From the NCBI GenBank assembly GCA_016721315.1, contig JADKIL010000009.1, forward strand, positions 62,001 through 126,000: DNA of 64,000 nt, written 5' to 3'. Each line of letters begins with the position of its first letter. Positions within the stretch are counted from its first letter, which is position 1. Below, piece after piece: positions 33,260 to 41,780 of this stretch. Origin of the DNA: Candidatus Villigracilis vicinus (lineage in GTDB: Bacteria; Chloroflexota; Anaerolineae; Anaerolineales; Villigracilaceae). The position numbers were made by a program, and so were the translations under genes. The notes below the pieces were generated by a model that saw only the letters and a program-made list of their open reading frames with translations, was not told the origin of the DNA and ran no database searches.

Positions 33260-35344
33260 CTAAAACCATTCGGGTGATTCGTCGAGCATTTTCAGGAATA
33301 CATCCACGATTTTGGGGTCGAAGTGTTTTCCCGATTCTGTTTGGATATATTTGTAAGTCTGTTGGGCAGACCAGCCACTGCGATAGGGGCGATCCGAGCG
33401 AAGTGCATCCCACACATCTACAATGGCGAAAATGCGTGCAGAAAGGGGGATATCCTCCCCTTTTAACCCGCGGGGGTAGCCGGAACCATCCCATTTCTCG
33501 TGGTGACAGTAGGGGATGTCGAGGGCAGGACGCAGATAATTAATGGAGATGAGCATATCGTGGGCATATGTAGGATGCTTGCGCATGATATCCCATTCCT
33601 CTTCAGTGAGTTTGCCCGGTTTATGAAGGATGTAATCAGGCACACCCAGTTTACCGATGTCATGGAGAAGTGCGCCGCGCCGAATGTGGATCTGTTCTTG
33701 CGGGCTGATGCCCAGGAATTCTGCCAGTTTGATGGTTAGATTGGAGACGCGTTTTGTGTGTCCCTCGGTTTCTTTGTCACGCAGGTCCATGGCGCGAGAC
33801 CAGCCTGCAATAGTGGCATCATAGGCCATGGTCAATTCCTGATTCGAACGCTGCAATCCCTCGAATAATTGCGCACTCTCAATGGCGATTGCCGCTTGTT
33901 CGCCAAGGGTTTCCAGATAATCCAGCCATTCCACATCTGGGTGCAAGGGCTTGCGGTTGAAGATCTCAAGCACACCTTTGAATTGTCCTTTTGCGATAAG
34001 GGGAACGCCAAAGTATTCACGGAACTCTTCAGCTTTGATGAGTTCCCAGCGTTGATATCCATTGCCAAGTTCGGGCAAGTTTGGAATGTGGAGCACTTTT
34101 CGATCCCGCCCCACTTTGCCTGCCAATTCGTCTCCAAGCCGCACACTCGTTTGATGAATGAATGGACTACTGAAACCTCTGCTCGCGGCATTTTCAAGGA
34201 CCTGGCTGGTGTTATTAAATAGCAAAATGCAGGCGGAATCCACTTCGAGTTGTGAGACAACTTCACCTAAAAGGATGTCGAGAGCGGTTTGTATATTAAG
34301 GCTGGAACTGATCGCCCTGTCGATCGAGTTCAATGCACTCAACCGTTTCAACTGGGTTCGGATGTGTGCTTCGGCGTTTTTACGTTCGGTGATATCAACT
34401 GCGATCGTCAGGATCATCGCTTCACCATTGATCTCAATGATATCCAGCGAAGCCAGGCTGTTTCTGATCTCACCTGATTTGCGGCGAATACGCGCATCCT
34501 GATTGACGACGCGCCTGCCCTCTTTAAGGGACGCCATCCAAGTATTGCGTATCTCGGTATCAACGAACAGATTCAGTTCTGCGGCGGAATGATTTATCAA
34601 CTCTTCGCGCGGATACCCTGCCAATTCAAGGAAGGCATCATTGGCGTTGTATGAACGTCCATCTGACAGGCGGAAGATATTAATACCGATCGGGCTGGAA
34701 CGAAATATTTTGAAGAAAAGGATCTCAGACCTTCGCAGCGTCTCTTCGAATTTTTTGCGTTCGGTGATATCACGGATGGTGCTTTGGATGTGAAATGGCA
34801 TTCCGTGAGAGTCACGTACAAGTTCAACATTGACCTCAACAGGGATCGTCTCCCCATTCTTCTTTTTGAAGATCCGTTCGTACAGTGGAATCTGATCGCC
34901 TTGAAGGAGTTGCTTAAAGATAATCTCGCTTTTTTCTTTTTCTGCTGAAATGTCACTGAACTTTAGTCCGATCAGTTCCTCGCGGGTGTACCCGAGCATG
35001 GCTGCGGCTCGTTGGTTGGCATCCAAATGATATCCTTGCAGATCGAGAATAAAAACCGCATCATGAGTCTGGTTGAACAGGGCGCGATATTTCATCTCGT
35101 TTTTACGCAATTCCTCCTCGTTCTTTTTGAGGGCTTTCATGTCGCTTTGCATAATGGAGAGTAACAGCAAAGCGCTGAAGAGGATGAATAACCAGCCTTT
35201 GATCGTTTGCGCTTGAATGTAGGTTTGAGAGGTATGGGGAATAAGGGCATCCAGGACATTGTCGCTAATTAGAATCCACAATGACCCGAAGACGATGTAT
35301 ATAAGGGCAGTGCGTAAAGGACGCGAACGTAGCCAGCTTTTCAT
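33260..35344 (-). CDS. Membrane PAS-PAS-GAF-HD-GYP phosphodiesterase
   Basis: The 694-residue protein has two N-terminal TM helices (residues ~13-32 and ~48-66) bracketing a short external loop, then two PAS domains, a GAF domain (~315-460) and an HD-GYP domain (~515-690). The catalytic motifs are HDIGKLGVPDYILHK and HHEKWDGSGYPRGLKGEDIP. It is likely a cyclic-di-GMP phosphodiesterase reading membrane or redox cues. From the GAF domain onward it closely matches the giant protein next door, including the linker LQRSN...LAYDATI.GWSRA, so the two derive from duplication with later gain of sensor domains. Confidence 0.92.
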   Translation of the reverse strand: MKSWLRSRPLRTALIYIVFGSLWILISDNVLDALIPHTSQTYIQAQTIKGWLFILFSALLLLSIMQSDMKALKKNEEELRKNEMKYRALFNQTHDAVFILDLQGYHLDANQRAAAMLGYTREELIGLKFSDISAEKEKSEIIFKQLLQGDQIPLYERIFKKKNGETIPVEVNVELVRDSHGMPFHIQSTIRDITERKKFEETLRRSEILFFKIFRSSPIGINIFRLSDGRSYNANDAFLELAGYPREELINHSAAELNLFVDTEIRNTWMASLKEGRRVVNQDARIRRKSGEIRNSLASLDIIEINGEAMILTIAVDITERKNAEAHIRTQLKRLSALNSIDRAISSSLNIQTALDILLGEVVSQLEVDSACILLFNNTSQVLENAASRGFSSPFIHQTSVRLGDELAGKVGRDRKVLHIPNLPELGNGYQRWELIKAEEFREYFGVPLIAKGQFKGVLEIFNRKPLHPDVEWLDYLETLGEQAAIAIESAQLFEGLQRSNQELTMAYDATIAGWSRAMDLRDKETEGHTKRVSNLTIKLAEFLGISPQEQIHIRRGALLHDIGKLGVPDYILHKPGKLTEEEWDIMRKHPTYAHDMLISINYLRPALDIPYCHHEKWDGSGYPRGLKGEDIPLSARIFAIVDVWDALRSDRPYRSGWSAQQTYKYIQTESGKHFDPKIVDVFLKMLDESPEWF

Positions 35345-35410
35345 GGTGTTTCTCTTGTGATTTCAAAGAGCATTCGATTAGCATACACTTGCAAGACGAA
35401 CACAATAAAG

Positions 35411-35420
35411 AGTATAGCAT
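35411..35420 (-). promoter_or_regulatory. Extended -10 of the membrane HD-GYP gene
   Basis: The minus strand reads ATGCTATACT, the same decamer as at 33078-33087, about 67 nt before the ATG. Confidence 0.5.
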
Positions 35421-35482
35421 CGAACACTGTTTTTTTTGATTTGACCAATAATGTTTGCCCCTTGAGCGGTACCTTGAAAAGT

Positions 35483-36694
35483 TTAAATGCTTGCCAGTTG
35501 CCGAATTACACCCTGCCCTGCCCAACGCCCACTGGCAAAACATGCAGTCAACAAGTATCCGCCTGTCGGAGCTTCCCAATCGAGCATTTCTCCGGCGCAG
35601 AAAACACCCGGCATACTCCTCAGCATTAGATCGTCATTTAATGACTCGAACTTTACCCCGCCAGCTGAACTGATCGCTTCATCCAGCGGACGGGTCGCGA
35701 TCAACGGTACTGGTAAATTCTTGATGTAAAACGCCAGCCGGGTCTCATTTGAAAACTCATCCTTGGGCACGAACTCGCGCAACAGACCTGCCTTCACACC
35801 CTTCATTCCCACCGTCTTCTCCAAATGGCTTGCCATCGAACGCGAACCGCGCGGCTTCGATAATCTTTCCGCCAATTGCATTTCTGTTATATCCGGCGCA
35901 AGGTCCAGAGACATCACAGCGTTGCCGCTTGCGGCGATCCTGTCTCGCAGCAATGCTGATGCAGCGTAAATTAAACTTCCTTCCACGCCTTCTTTTGTCA
36001 CAATGAACTCGCCTTGTTGACGAAATTCACCGAAGGACAAGACCACAGACTTAATGGGATGCCCATCGTACTTTTCCTGAAAGACTTCACTCCAGTCCAC
36101 ATCGAATCCGCAATTAGATGGTTTAAGCGCTTCCACCTCCGCCCCAGCCTGACTCAGCCAATCGACCCACGCCCCGTCCGAACCGAGCCTACGCCAACTA
36201 CCGCCCCCAAGTGCCAACACCACCGCATCCGCATGGACGGCTTTTATTCCCTCTGGCGTTTCGAATACCAATGCTTTATCTGCATTCCATCCCACCCACT
36301 TGTGCCGTAAATAAAAACGGACGCCCGTCTCATCTAATCGTTTCAACCACGCTCTTAAAAGCGGACTTGCCTTCATTCCCACCGGGAATACCCGCCCTGA
36401 AGTGCCCACGAACGTTTCCACGCCCAGGTCGCCTGCCCACTTTCGTAAATGATCTGGCGTGAAATTCATGAGCCAGTGTCTTATCACATCCTTGCGCTTC
36501 CCATACCGTTCAACAAACGCATCGAATGGTTCTGAATGTGTGAGATTCAATCCGCTTTTTCCCGCCATCAAGAACTTGCGCCCCAGCGAAGACATCGAAT
36601 CGTACACATCCACCTGCACCCCGTGCCCGCATAACACCTCTGCAGCCATTAAACCCGCAGATCCGCCGCCAATGATCGCTACTGTTTTATCCAT
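35483..36694 (-). CDS. HI0933-family FAD-dependent flavoprotein
   Basis: The 403-residue protein has an N-terminal dinucleotide-binding fold AIIGGGSAGLMAAEVL (residues 4-20), LGRKFLMAGKSGLNLTHSEP, a VLALGGGSW motif near residue 155, and a C-terminal GVFCAGEMLDWEAPTGGYLL that closes the FAD site. It falls in the HI0933/YhiN group of predicted NAD(P)/FAD oxidoreductases, some of which reduce steroid or bile-acid double bonds; the substrate here is unknown. The start is at 36694, with TATAAT exactly 6 nt upstream and no ribosome-binding site, consistent with a leaderless message. Confidence 0.88.
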   Translation of the reverse strand: MDKTVAIIGGGSAGLMAAEVLCGHGVQVDVYDSMSSLGRKFLMAGKSGLNLTHSEPFDAFVERYGKRKDVIRHWLMNFTPDHLRKWAGDLGVETFVGTSGRVFPVGMKASPLLRAWLKRLDETGVRFYLRHKWVGWNADKALVFETPEGIKAVHADAVVLALGGGSWRRLGSDGAWVDWLSQAGAEVEALKPSNCGFDVDWSEVFQEKYDGHPIKSVVLSFGEFRQQGEFIVTKEGVEGSLIYAASALLRDRIAASGNAVMSLDLAPDITEMQLAERLSKPRGSRSMASHLEKTVGMKGVKAGLLREFVPKDEFSNETRLAFYIKNLPVPLIATRPLDEAISSAGGVKFESLNDDLMLRSMPGVFCAGEMLDWEAPTGGYLLTACFASGRWAGQGVIRQLASI

Positions 36695-36700
36695 ATCTTC

Positions 36701-36706
36701 ATTATA
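36701..36706 (-). promoter_or_regulatory. -10 box 6 nt before the flavoprotein ATG
   Basis: The minus strand reads TATAAT, GAAGAT, ATG. The spacing is the same as at rlmD. Confidence 0.6.
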
Positions 36707-36798
36707 AACATTATTAATTGATCGTCCTGCCAAATACCGAACATGGATTTTACGGCAGCCAAAATAAGGCGTTGTATAGCGATCAAGCCTACGGATCT

Positions 36799-36832
36799 AA
36801 AAAGCCCTCGAAATTAATTTCGAGGGCTTTTG
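36799..36832. terminator. Terminator of the zinc-ribbon gene
   Basis: AAAAGCCCTCGAAAT and ATTTCGAGGGCTTTT form a near-perfect palindrome with T and A runs. Confidence 0.9.
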
Positions 36833-36847
36833 CATTTCTGGTCAAAT

Positions 36848-37906
36848 TTATCGTTCCACTCCCACAATACTACCGACCACGTTCAACTTCAGATTCCACT
36901 GGCTGCCCGGTTGGAACTGCCTAAACTCACTCTCAGAACCCGGCGAATATGCCATCTGTCCGTCAGCCGTACTGAAATTCACCTGATAGCTGGCAGAAGT
37001 GGACCCAAGCCTTTGTCCGCTAAAAACAGATGGACTTGCATACACAGGATTAAGGTTGCTGCCATCCAGGTCGTAGGTTTGAATGGTTGCCCACTCATCC
37101 ACCGTGTAACTGCAATATTGTTCAGTTTCGGTGCGGCATTCCGTCACAACCTCCGCGTAGCCATTGCCTTTATCGATGGTCTTGTCTTCGCAGATCTCCT
37201 GGCTGTCTGTCTGACATGAAACGTTGTATGCATCTGAAGGCGGATTGCCGCGTTCATTCGAATAATTCACCGCACGTACTTCCTGAACCGGAACAGAGGT
37301 CTTCCAGTACACGCTCTCCACCGTTCCCTGTACCGAACGGGAAGGAGCCATAAACATGAAAAAGATCGCCGCACAGCAGGCAAGTACAAAAGCGCCAATG
37401 CCGCCAGCAATGAGCCAATTGAAAGGCTTCGCTTTTGACTGAGCCGCAGAGGTTGCACCAGACCTTGCCGCCGCAACTGGTTTTTGCGCAGGCACATTCA
37501 CCTTGATCGGCGCCCCGCAGTTGGAGCAGGTTTTTGCTGTGCCCGGGTTTTCGGTCCCGCAATTTGTGCAGGCAATAACTTTTGGCAGAGTCGGAGCCGC
37601 TTGCAGCACTTGCCCAGCCTGGCGAGCCTTGCCTTCCTTCAGATCCCCGCCGCATTGTGAGCAAGTCTCAGCCGTTGCCGGGTTGCGTGTACCGCAAAAA
37701 ACGCAGTGAATATCTGCTCCAGCTTTTGCCGCCGCAACCACCTTATCATCGGTAATAAGCTTTTCATCTGAAGCACGTTGAAACTGAACATTTTCCGGTT
37801 GAGGCGCGCCGCAGCTTGCACAAGTTTTTACGGGTCCGGGGTTGCGTCCTTCGCAATTGGGACACACCCATTCGAGCTGCACAACGCCTTTGCTTTTACT
37901 TTGCAT
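36848..37906 (-). CDS. Membrane protein with three N-terminal zinc ribbons
   Basis: The protein has 352 residues. Three RanBP2/zinc-ribbon-like units lie in a row: CPNCEGRNPGPVKTCASC (~15), CVFCGTRNPATAETCSQC (~68) and CTNCGTENPGTAKTCSNC (~112). A Lys/Ala linker and one TM helix near residue 170 follow. The outer domain (~190-352) contains four closely placed cysteines (SCQTDSQEICEDK, ECRTETEQYC) that may form disulfides. This inside-ribbon/outside-domain plan is known in uncharacterised bacterial envelope proteins; I do not recognise a function. AAGGAG lies 7 nt before the ATG. The three ribbons look like internal duplications. Confidence 0.75.
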   Translation of the reverse strand: MQSKSKGVVQLEWVCPNCEGRNPGPVKTCASCGAPQPENVQFQRASDEKLITDDKVVAAAKAGADIHCVFCGTRNPATAETCSQCGGDLKEGKARQAGQVLQAAPTLPKVIACTNCGTENPGTAKTCSNCGAPIKVNVPAQKPVAAARSGATSAAQSKAKPFNWLIAGGIGAFVLACCAAIFFMFMAPSRSVQGTVESVYWKTSVPVQEVRAVNYSNERGNPPSDAYNVSCQTDSQEICEDKTIDKGNGYAEVVTECRTETEQYCSYTVDEWATIQTYDLDGSNLNPVYASPSVFSGQRLGSTSASYQVNFSTADGQMAYSPGSESEFRQFQPGSQWNLKLNVVGSIVGVER

Positions 37907-37952
37907 GTTTTACTCCTTGATAAATTCTGCCTTAAGTTTATAACAAAAACAG

Positions 37953-38963
37953 TTACGAATGGATTCCGTGTCGCTTGCGGATATCATTTAGCCGTGCATC
38001 GAAATCCGGTTCCTTGAATGGAGACAAGTCATCCGCCTCATTTCCTAACGGACGGCTGGTCAGTGCATCGAAAACAGCTGCCACACCGTTGGCGACATTA
38101 TGCGGATCATAGCCGCCTTCCAGCACAAAAGCGATCCTGCCGTGGCAATATTCCCCTGCCAGTTCAATTAGTTTTTTGGATACAGTGTAAAACCCACGGG
38201 TTGATAACCCGAGTGACGTGAGCGGGTCGTTCCAATGCGAATCAAAACCTGCCGAGATCAACAACATCTCTGGTTTAAATGATTCGACCATCGGTTTGAA
38301 AATATCATCTGCAACTCGTGAAAAAGTCTCATCCCCTGCCCGCGCTGGGAGCGGGACATTGACCAGTCGATTTTTGGCGTGCGGCGCATCTTCCAGCCAG
38401 CCGGTGCCGGGGTAAATTCCCCATTGATGCGTGGAAATAAATCCTGCGCGTTCTTCGTGTAAGAGCGCGGCTTGTGTGCCATTGCCATGATGTGCATCAT
38501 AATCAATGACCATTACCCTCTGCAACCCTTTTGCCAACAAGTCTTGTGCGGCGATGGCAATATTACTGAACAGGCAGAATCCCATGGCTCGATCCGGTTC
38601 GGCATGGTGCCCCGGCGGGCGGACAATGGCAAATGCGTTCTGCGCTTCTCCATTCAATACAGCCCGGGTGCAGGTCAATACGCCGCCGACGGCAAGCATG
38701 GCATCTTCATATGAAGTTGACGTTACGAACGTTGGCGCGTGGTCAATGATGCCAGATCCTTGTTTGCAAACCTCTTCGATCCCACGGATCAGCCCCGCCG
38801 GATGCACACGCGCCACATCCTCTTCTGTCGCACGGATCGGCTTCAACTGTTCTGCGCCGAAGGCGCCTAGCATGGGTTCTAAAACATCCAGCCTGCCCGG
38901 GCGTTCAGGATGATCTGGATATTCATGTTTTGAAGAAGGGACAAAGGTGAAAATTGTGCTCAT
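37953..38963 (-). CDS. Histone-deacetylase-family amidohydrolase
   Basis: The protein has 336 residues with class II HDAC/acetylpolyamine amidohydrolase motifs: ERPGRLD near the N-terminus, RPPGHHAEP (catalytic His pair), VIDYDAHHGNGTQ (zinc Asp and His), ISAGFDSHWNDPL (zinc Asp) and FVLEGGYD. It removes acetyl groups from lysine, polyamines or related amines; bacterial relatives include AcuC and AphA. The substrate is not predictable. The start at 38963 is 6 nt after a TATAAT, with no ribosome-binding site, so the message is probably leaderless. Confidence 0.93.
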   Translation of the reverse strand: MSTIFTFVPSSKHEYPDHPERPGRLDVLEPMLGAFGAEQLKPIRATEEDVARVHPAGLIRGIEEVCKQGSGIIDHAPTFVTSTSYEDAMLAVGGVLTCTRAVLNGEAQNAFAIVRPPGHHAEPDRAMGFCLFSNIAIAAQDLLAKGLQRVMVIDYDAHHGNGTQAALLHEERAGFISTHQWGIYPGTGWLEDAPHAKNRLVNVPLPARAGDETFSRVADDIFKPMVESFKPEMLLISAGFDSHWNDPLTSLGLSTRGFYTVSKKLIELAGEYCHGRIAFVLEGGYDPHNVANGVAAVFDALTSRPLGNEADDLSPFKEPDFDARLNDIRKRHGIHS

Positions 38964-38969
38964 GCATGA

Positions 38970-38975
38970 ATTATA
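38970..38975 (-). promoter_or_regulatory. -10 box 6 nt before the HDAC-like gene
   Basis: The minus strand reads TATAAT, TCATGC, ATG. Confidence 0.55.
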
Positions 38976-39000
38976 TAATACGCATGACGATAAGGTGCTG

Positions 39001-39972
39001 CTATTCTGGCGTGAGACGCCCCCATACGAATTTGGCATATTCGCGCCAGAACATATCCGACGTGTCACTCACGGCGGGCGGGGAACTGATCGGGAATAAT
39101 TCTGCTTCATCGTAGGTGGCAGGTGTACCCATCAGTGGATCCGAATGCCCAATATTAAGCAGGGGCTTGTACTCGATTGTCCAGGTCATTGCTCCGCTTT
39201 TGGCATCATCTACATTTATAAAAGAGGTTTTCAGGATGATGTTCGTATCAAACTTGGAGTTAAGGACCTCAACGCATGCTTGTCCCTGCACGACAGACAA
39301 CGGATAAAACAGGTACCCGACATTGTATTGCGATAGACCAACGGGTTGCTCCAGGTTTTGGTCGAAGTACACCGGCGCAATGTCGAGATTGTTAGCGCTC
39401 ATAAGCTTTAATTGAGTGACCGGCAAGGCAAATGTATGCGGCATGGCGGCTGTATTGTTCGTATTGATGGAAAGTACCGTAATGAGGAAGATCAATTTTT
39501 CGCGGCTTGCGATCTGCTCCAGCCCCATTTTGGTTTTGTTCTGAATATCAGGGGCGGCCGGATTCTCAAGGACGGCTGCATTCATTGCTACAGCTCGGAT
39601 CAAGTCCGGGCTTAAGAACGTGACAATGATGCGCGCCTGACTTGCATCATCCATATTAAAGGATTCAATATCCGTCCATGTTCGAACCTGGTGATCGAGG
39701 TATTGGAATGCCTCATGTTTTGAGATGGGAGAAATAGTTTCTGTCGTGTTGGTAATGATCGGGCTGGAGGGCGAACTAATTGGGGTTGGTGCCGCTGTGG
39801 GAATGTATATATTCGCATTAAGCGGCGGCGGGCATTCGTTCGCCTGCGACAACTGCGCAACGGACGATACGGAAAAACGATCACATGCTGAAAGCCCCAC
39901 AGCGATCACCACACACATGCAATATCGTAAGAAATGACGTCTCGGTTGTTGCAGTGATGTGCTCCTCGACAT
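39001..39972 (-). CDS. Lipoprotein of unknown function
   Basis: The 323-residue protein has an N-terminal basic stretch, a hydrophobic helix and a lipobox GLSAC (Cys ~30), followed by a Pro/Ser/Thr linker and a globular domain of mixed alpha/beta pattern. No family is recognised. It could be a surface lipoprotein related in type only to the TolB-like and TupA-type proteins in this window. The ribosome-binding site is weak (AAAGG 8 nt upstream). Confidence 0.7.
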   Translation of the reverse strand: MSRSTSLQQPRRHFLRYCMCVVIAVGLSACDRFSVSSVAQLSQANECPPPLNANIYIPTAAPTPISSPSSPIITNTTETISPISKHEAFQYLDHQVRTWTDIESFNMDDASQARIIVTFLSPDLIRAVAMNAAVLENPAAPDIQNKTKMGLEQIASREKLIFLITVLSINTNNTAAMPHTFALPVTQLKLMSANNLDIAPVYFDQNLEQPVGLSQYNVGYLFYPLSVVQGQACVEVLNSKFDTNIILKTSFINVDDAKSGAMTWTIEYKPLLNIGHSDPLMGTPATYDEAELFPISSPPAVSDTSDMFWREYAKFVWGRLTPE

Positions 39973-40297
39973 GCAGCCCGCCTTTCATTGCTTTCACTTT
40001 GGAGTTTTGGGAATCATCGGGTGTTTTCGAGCACTCACGCTCTGCGAAGGCGGGAAAACTAGAAACATTATAAAGACCCACCCGTTCATCTTCAAGTGTC
40101 TTTTGGCATTTGCCTTAAATAGTTACCGCCGCCTGCCAGCATGGGGGGGACATGCTGGGCAGAGCGGCGGTTGACACCAGAATACCAATAAAGGGGAGGG
40201 CAGGTGTCGTTGCAGATAATATACACCTTTTTTGTCTGAAAAGCATTAAAACTATATAAGACAAAAGTACTACACCCGGCAGGTTCTCTGGAATATG
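39973..40297. other. Gene-free interval with one strong hairpin
   Basis: I find no coding frame with a ribosome-binding site or family match. The only structured element is the inverted repeat at 40125-40171. The rest is AT-rich near 40200-40290 and may hold the end of the NYN-gene message. Confidence 0.6.
40125..40171. repeat. REP-like GC-rich inverted repeat
   Basis: ACCGCCGC-CTGCC-AGCATG pairs with CATGCT-GGGCAGA-GCGGCGGT with small bulges, around a G-rich loop. There is no T run. Confidence 0.65.
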
Positions 40298-40762
40298 CTA
40301 CTCTTCATCGTTGTGAAATATCTTTAACCACTCATCCACTTCTTTTGATGAAATGGATTTTTCCCCATCAGATGTCTTGGGCGTTGCAAGAGCAGACCGC
40401 AATTGTTTGACAAATTCTTCAGAACGGACAAATTGCGCTTGATGGACCCTCGCAGCACTTTGAACTTCATGGTCTGAAGAGACAACCACCCAGTTCTTCG
40501 CAGACTTTTCCAGCATTTCCAGCCGCCTGCGGATGGCGGCGTCTGCGGTTTGCCCGCGCGGCACAAAATGGGCGCGGACCGTGCCAAATTTTCTCATGCC
40601 AGCCTGCCCAACGGGAGCACCGTCAAAGTAGACTTCAACCTGTTGGCGTCGGATCCGCGCAAAGTCCTGTAAGAGGCGGGTGAGTTCCATTTCATCTTCC
40701 GGATCTTCGAGACTCAATCCTAGTTTTGGGATCAGGTTATGTCCATCAATGAGATAAGGCAT
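40298..40762 (-). CDS. NYN-domain RNA-binding/nuclease protein (YacP-like)
   Basis: The 154-residue protein is a PIN-like NYN domain: YLIDGHNLIPKLG (first acidic residue) at the N-terminus, VEVYFDGAP near residue 45, VVVSSDHEVQSAAR near residue 97, the DxxN and SDxD-type acidic sites of NYN nucleases. YacP/Rae1 homologues cleave ribosome-bound mRNA; the same role here is only inferred. TACAAT lies 6 nt before the ATG and no ribosome-binding site is present. A terminator separates it from the OsmC gene. Confidence 0.85.
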   Translation of the reverse strand: MPYLIDGHNLIPKLGLSLEDPEDEMELTRLLQDFARIRRQQVEVYFDGAPVGQAGMRKFGTVRAHFVPRGQTADAAIRRRLEMLEKSAKNWVVVSSDHEVQSAARVHQAQFVRSEEFVKQLRSALATPKTSDGEKSISSKEVDEWLKIFHNDEE

Positions 40763-40768
40763 GTCATG

Positions 40769-40774
40769 ATTGTA
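40769..40774 (-). promoter_or_regulatory. -10 box 6 nt before the NYN gene
   Basis: The minus strand reads TACAAT, CATGAC, ATG. Confidence 0.5.
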
Positions 40775-40776
40775 CT

Positions 40777-40813
40777 AAAAAGCGAGAGCTACCATCAAGG
40801 TAACTCTCGCTTT
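40777..40813. terminator. Terminator after the OsmC gene
   Basis: AAAAGCGAGAGCTACC and GGTAACTCTCGCTTT pair with one bulge. It lies directly before the NYN-gene -10 box. Confidence 0.85.
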
Positions 40814-40818
40814 AGCAG

Positions 40819-41211
40819 TTATGCAGCTTCCATAACCTTTGTTGTCACATCAAAGGAAGGCGGGTGTTCGAGCGTCTTCTTTACTTTGCACAATTCCGCC
40901 GAGCGGATGAGTGCTGTATGATACTGTTCCGGGAAGGTCGGCGGTACCTGGATCTCCAGGTCGATCTTATCCATCATGCCAGTTGCCGGGTTGGGATAAT
41001 TGCGCTGAACAATACGGATACCGTCAGTAGGAAGGTTGCGCTGGCGGCAGAAGCCCAGAACATAAATGCCCGCACATGTGCCAATCGATGCTAGGAAGAC
41101 CTCGAACGGCATCGGGGCTGTGTCGTCTGTGGGTTGGTCGGTCTGTACGGTGTGTCCGCGGAAGTGGGCGTCCACTTTTTGCCCGCCGGGGAAGTCAATG
41201 ATCATTTCCAT
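40819..41211 (-). CDS. OsmC/Ohr-family protein
   Basis: This 130-residue protein has two conserved cysteines in the right contexts (IGTCAGIY near residue 47 and ELCKVKKTLEHPP near residue 107) and the PMPFEVFLASIG helix. OsmC-type proteins reduce organic hydroperoxides as dimers using this Cys pair; those with a VKxTL...P second motif form a YhfA-like branch whose substrate is less certain. GGAGGAT lies 6 nt before the ATG. Confidence 0.9.
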   Translation of the reverse strand: MEMIIDFPGGQKVDAHFRGHTVQTDQPTDDTAPMPFEVFLASIGTCAGIYVLGFCRQRNLPTDGIRIVQRNYPNPATGMMDKIDLEIQVPPTFPEQYHTALIRSAELCKVKKTLEHPPSFDVTTKVMEAA

Positions 41212-41401
41212 GGGGAATATCCTCCAGTTTTGTTTTTATACATATTGGATGCCCTGCCAGACAAAAAGTTACAGCCAGTTTGGCATGAACCCTAATTCCT
41301 TTGGATGCGTATATCACTTGCATACTAACGAATGTCATTAAGGAAATATGGCAAAAGATAATTCCGAATATAATGAACGTACAAACCAAAGGAGAAACAA
41401 A

Positions 41402-41770
41402 ATGACAGAGAAAAAGACCTCCGATATTATCGTTGCTCAGCAAGGCGGTGTGATCCGCAACCTTGTGAACCAATTCAAACTCATCTTCCGCCTGATTGGT
41501 GACAAGCGCGTGAATACTCTTGCCAAACTCGTTCCGATCGGCGCCTTCGCTTATTTGCTGATGCCAGCCGACCTCGCGCCGAATCTCGTCCTGCCGGTTA
41601 TCGGCATGGTAGACGATGCCGCCATTCTTTGGCTGGGTTCTTACATCTTTACCGAACTCTGCCCTCCCGAAGTGGTGGATGAGCATATGAAAGCGCTTGC
41701 CGGAAATATGAAACAAGGCGACGCGAATGATGACGTTGTGGACGGCGAGACCACCGAAGTTAAAGAATAG
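41402..41770 (+). CDS. DUF1232 (YkvA-like) membrane protein
   Basis: The protein has 122 residues from the ATG at 41402, which has an AGGAGA ribosome-binding site; an upstream ATG at 41348 would add 18 very polar residues but also has an AAGGA. The core LVPIGAFAYLLMPADLAPN-LVLPVIGMVDDAAILWLG is the DUF1232 signature with two short hydrophobic segments. Function is unknown in the family. The next gene follows in 10 nt. Confidence 0.82.
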   Translation: MTEKKTSDIIVAQQGGVIRNLVNQFKLIFRLIGDKRVNTLAKLVPIGAFAYLLMPADLAPNLVLPVIGMVDDAAILWLGSYIFTELCPPEVVDEHMKALAGNMKQGDANDDVVDGETTEVKE

Positions 41771-41780
41771 AATAAGGAAG

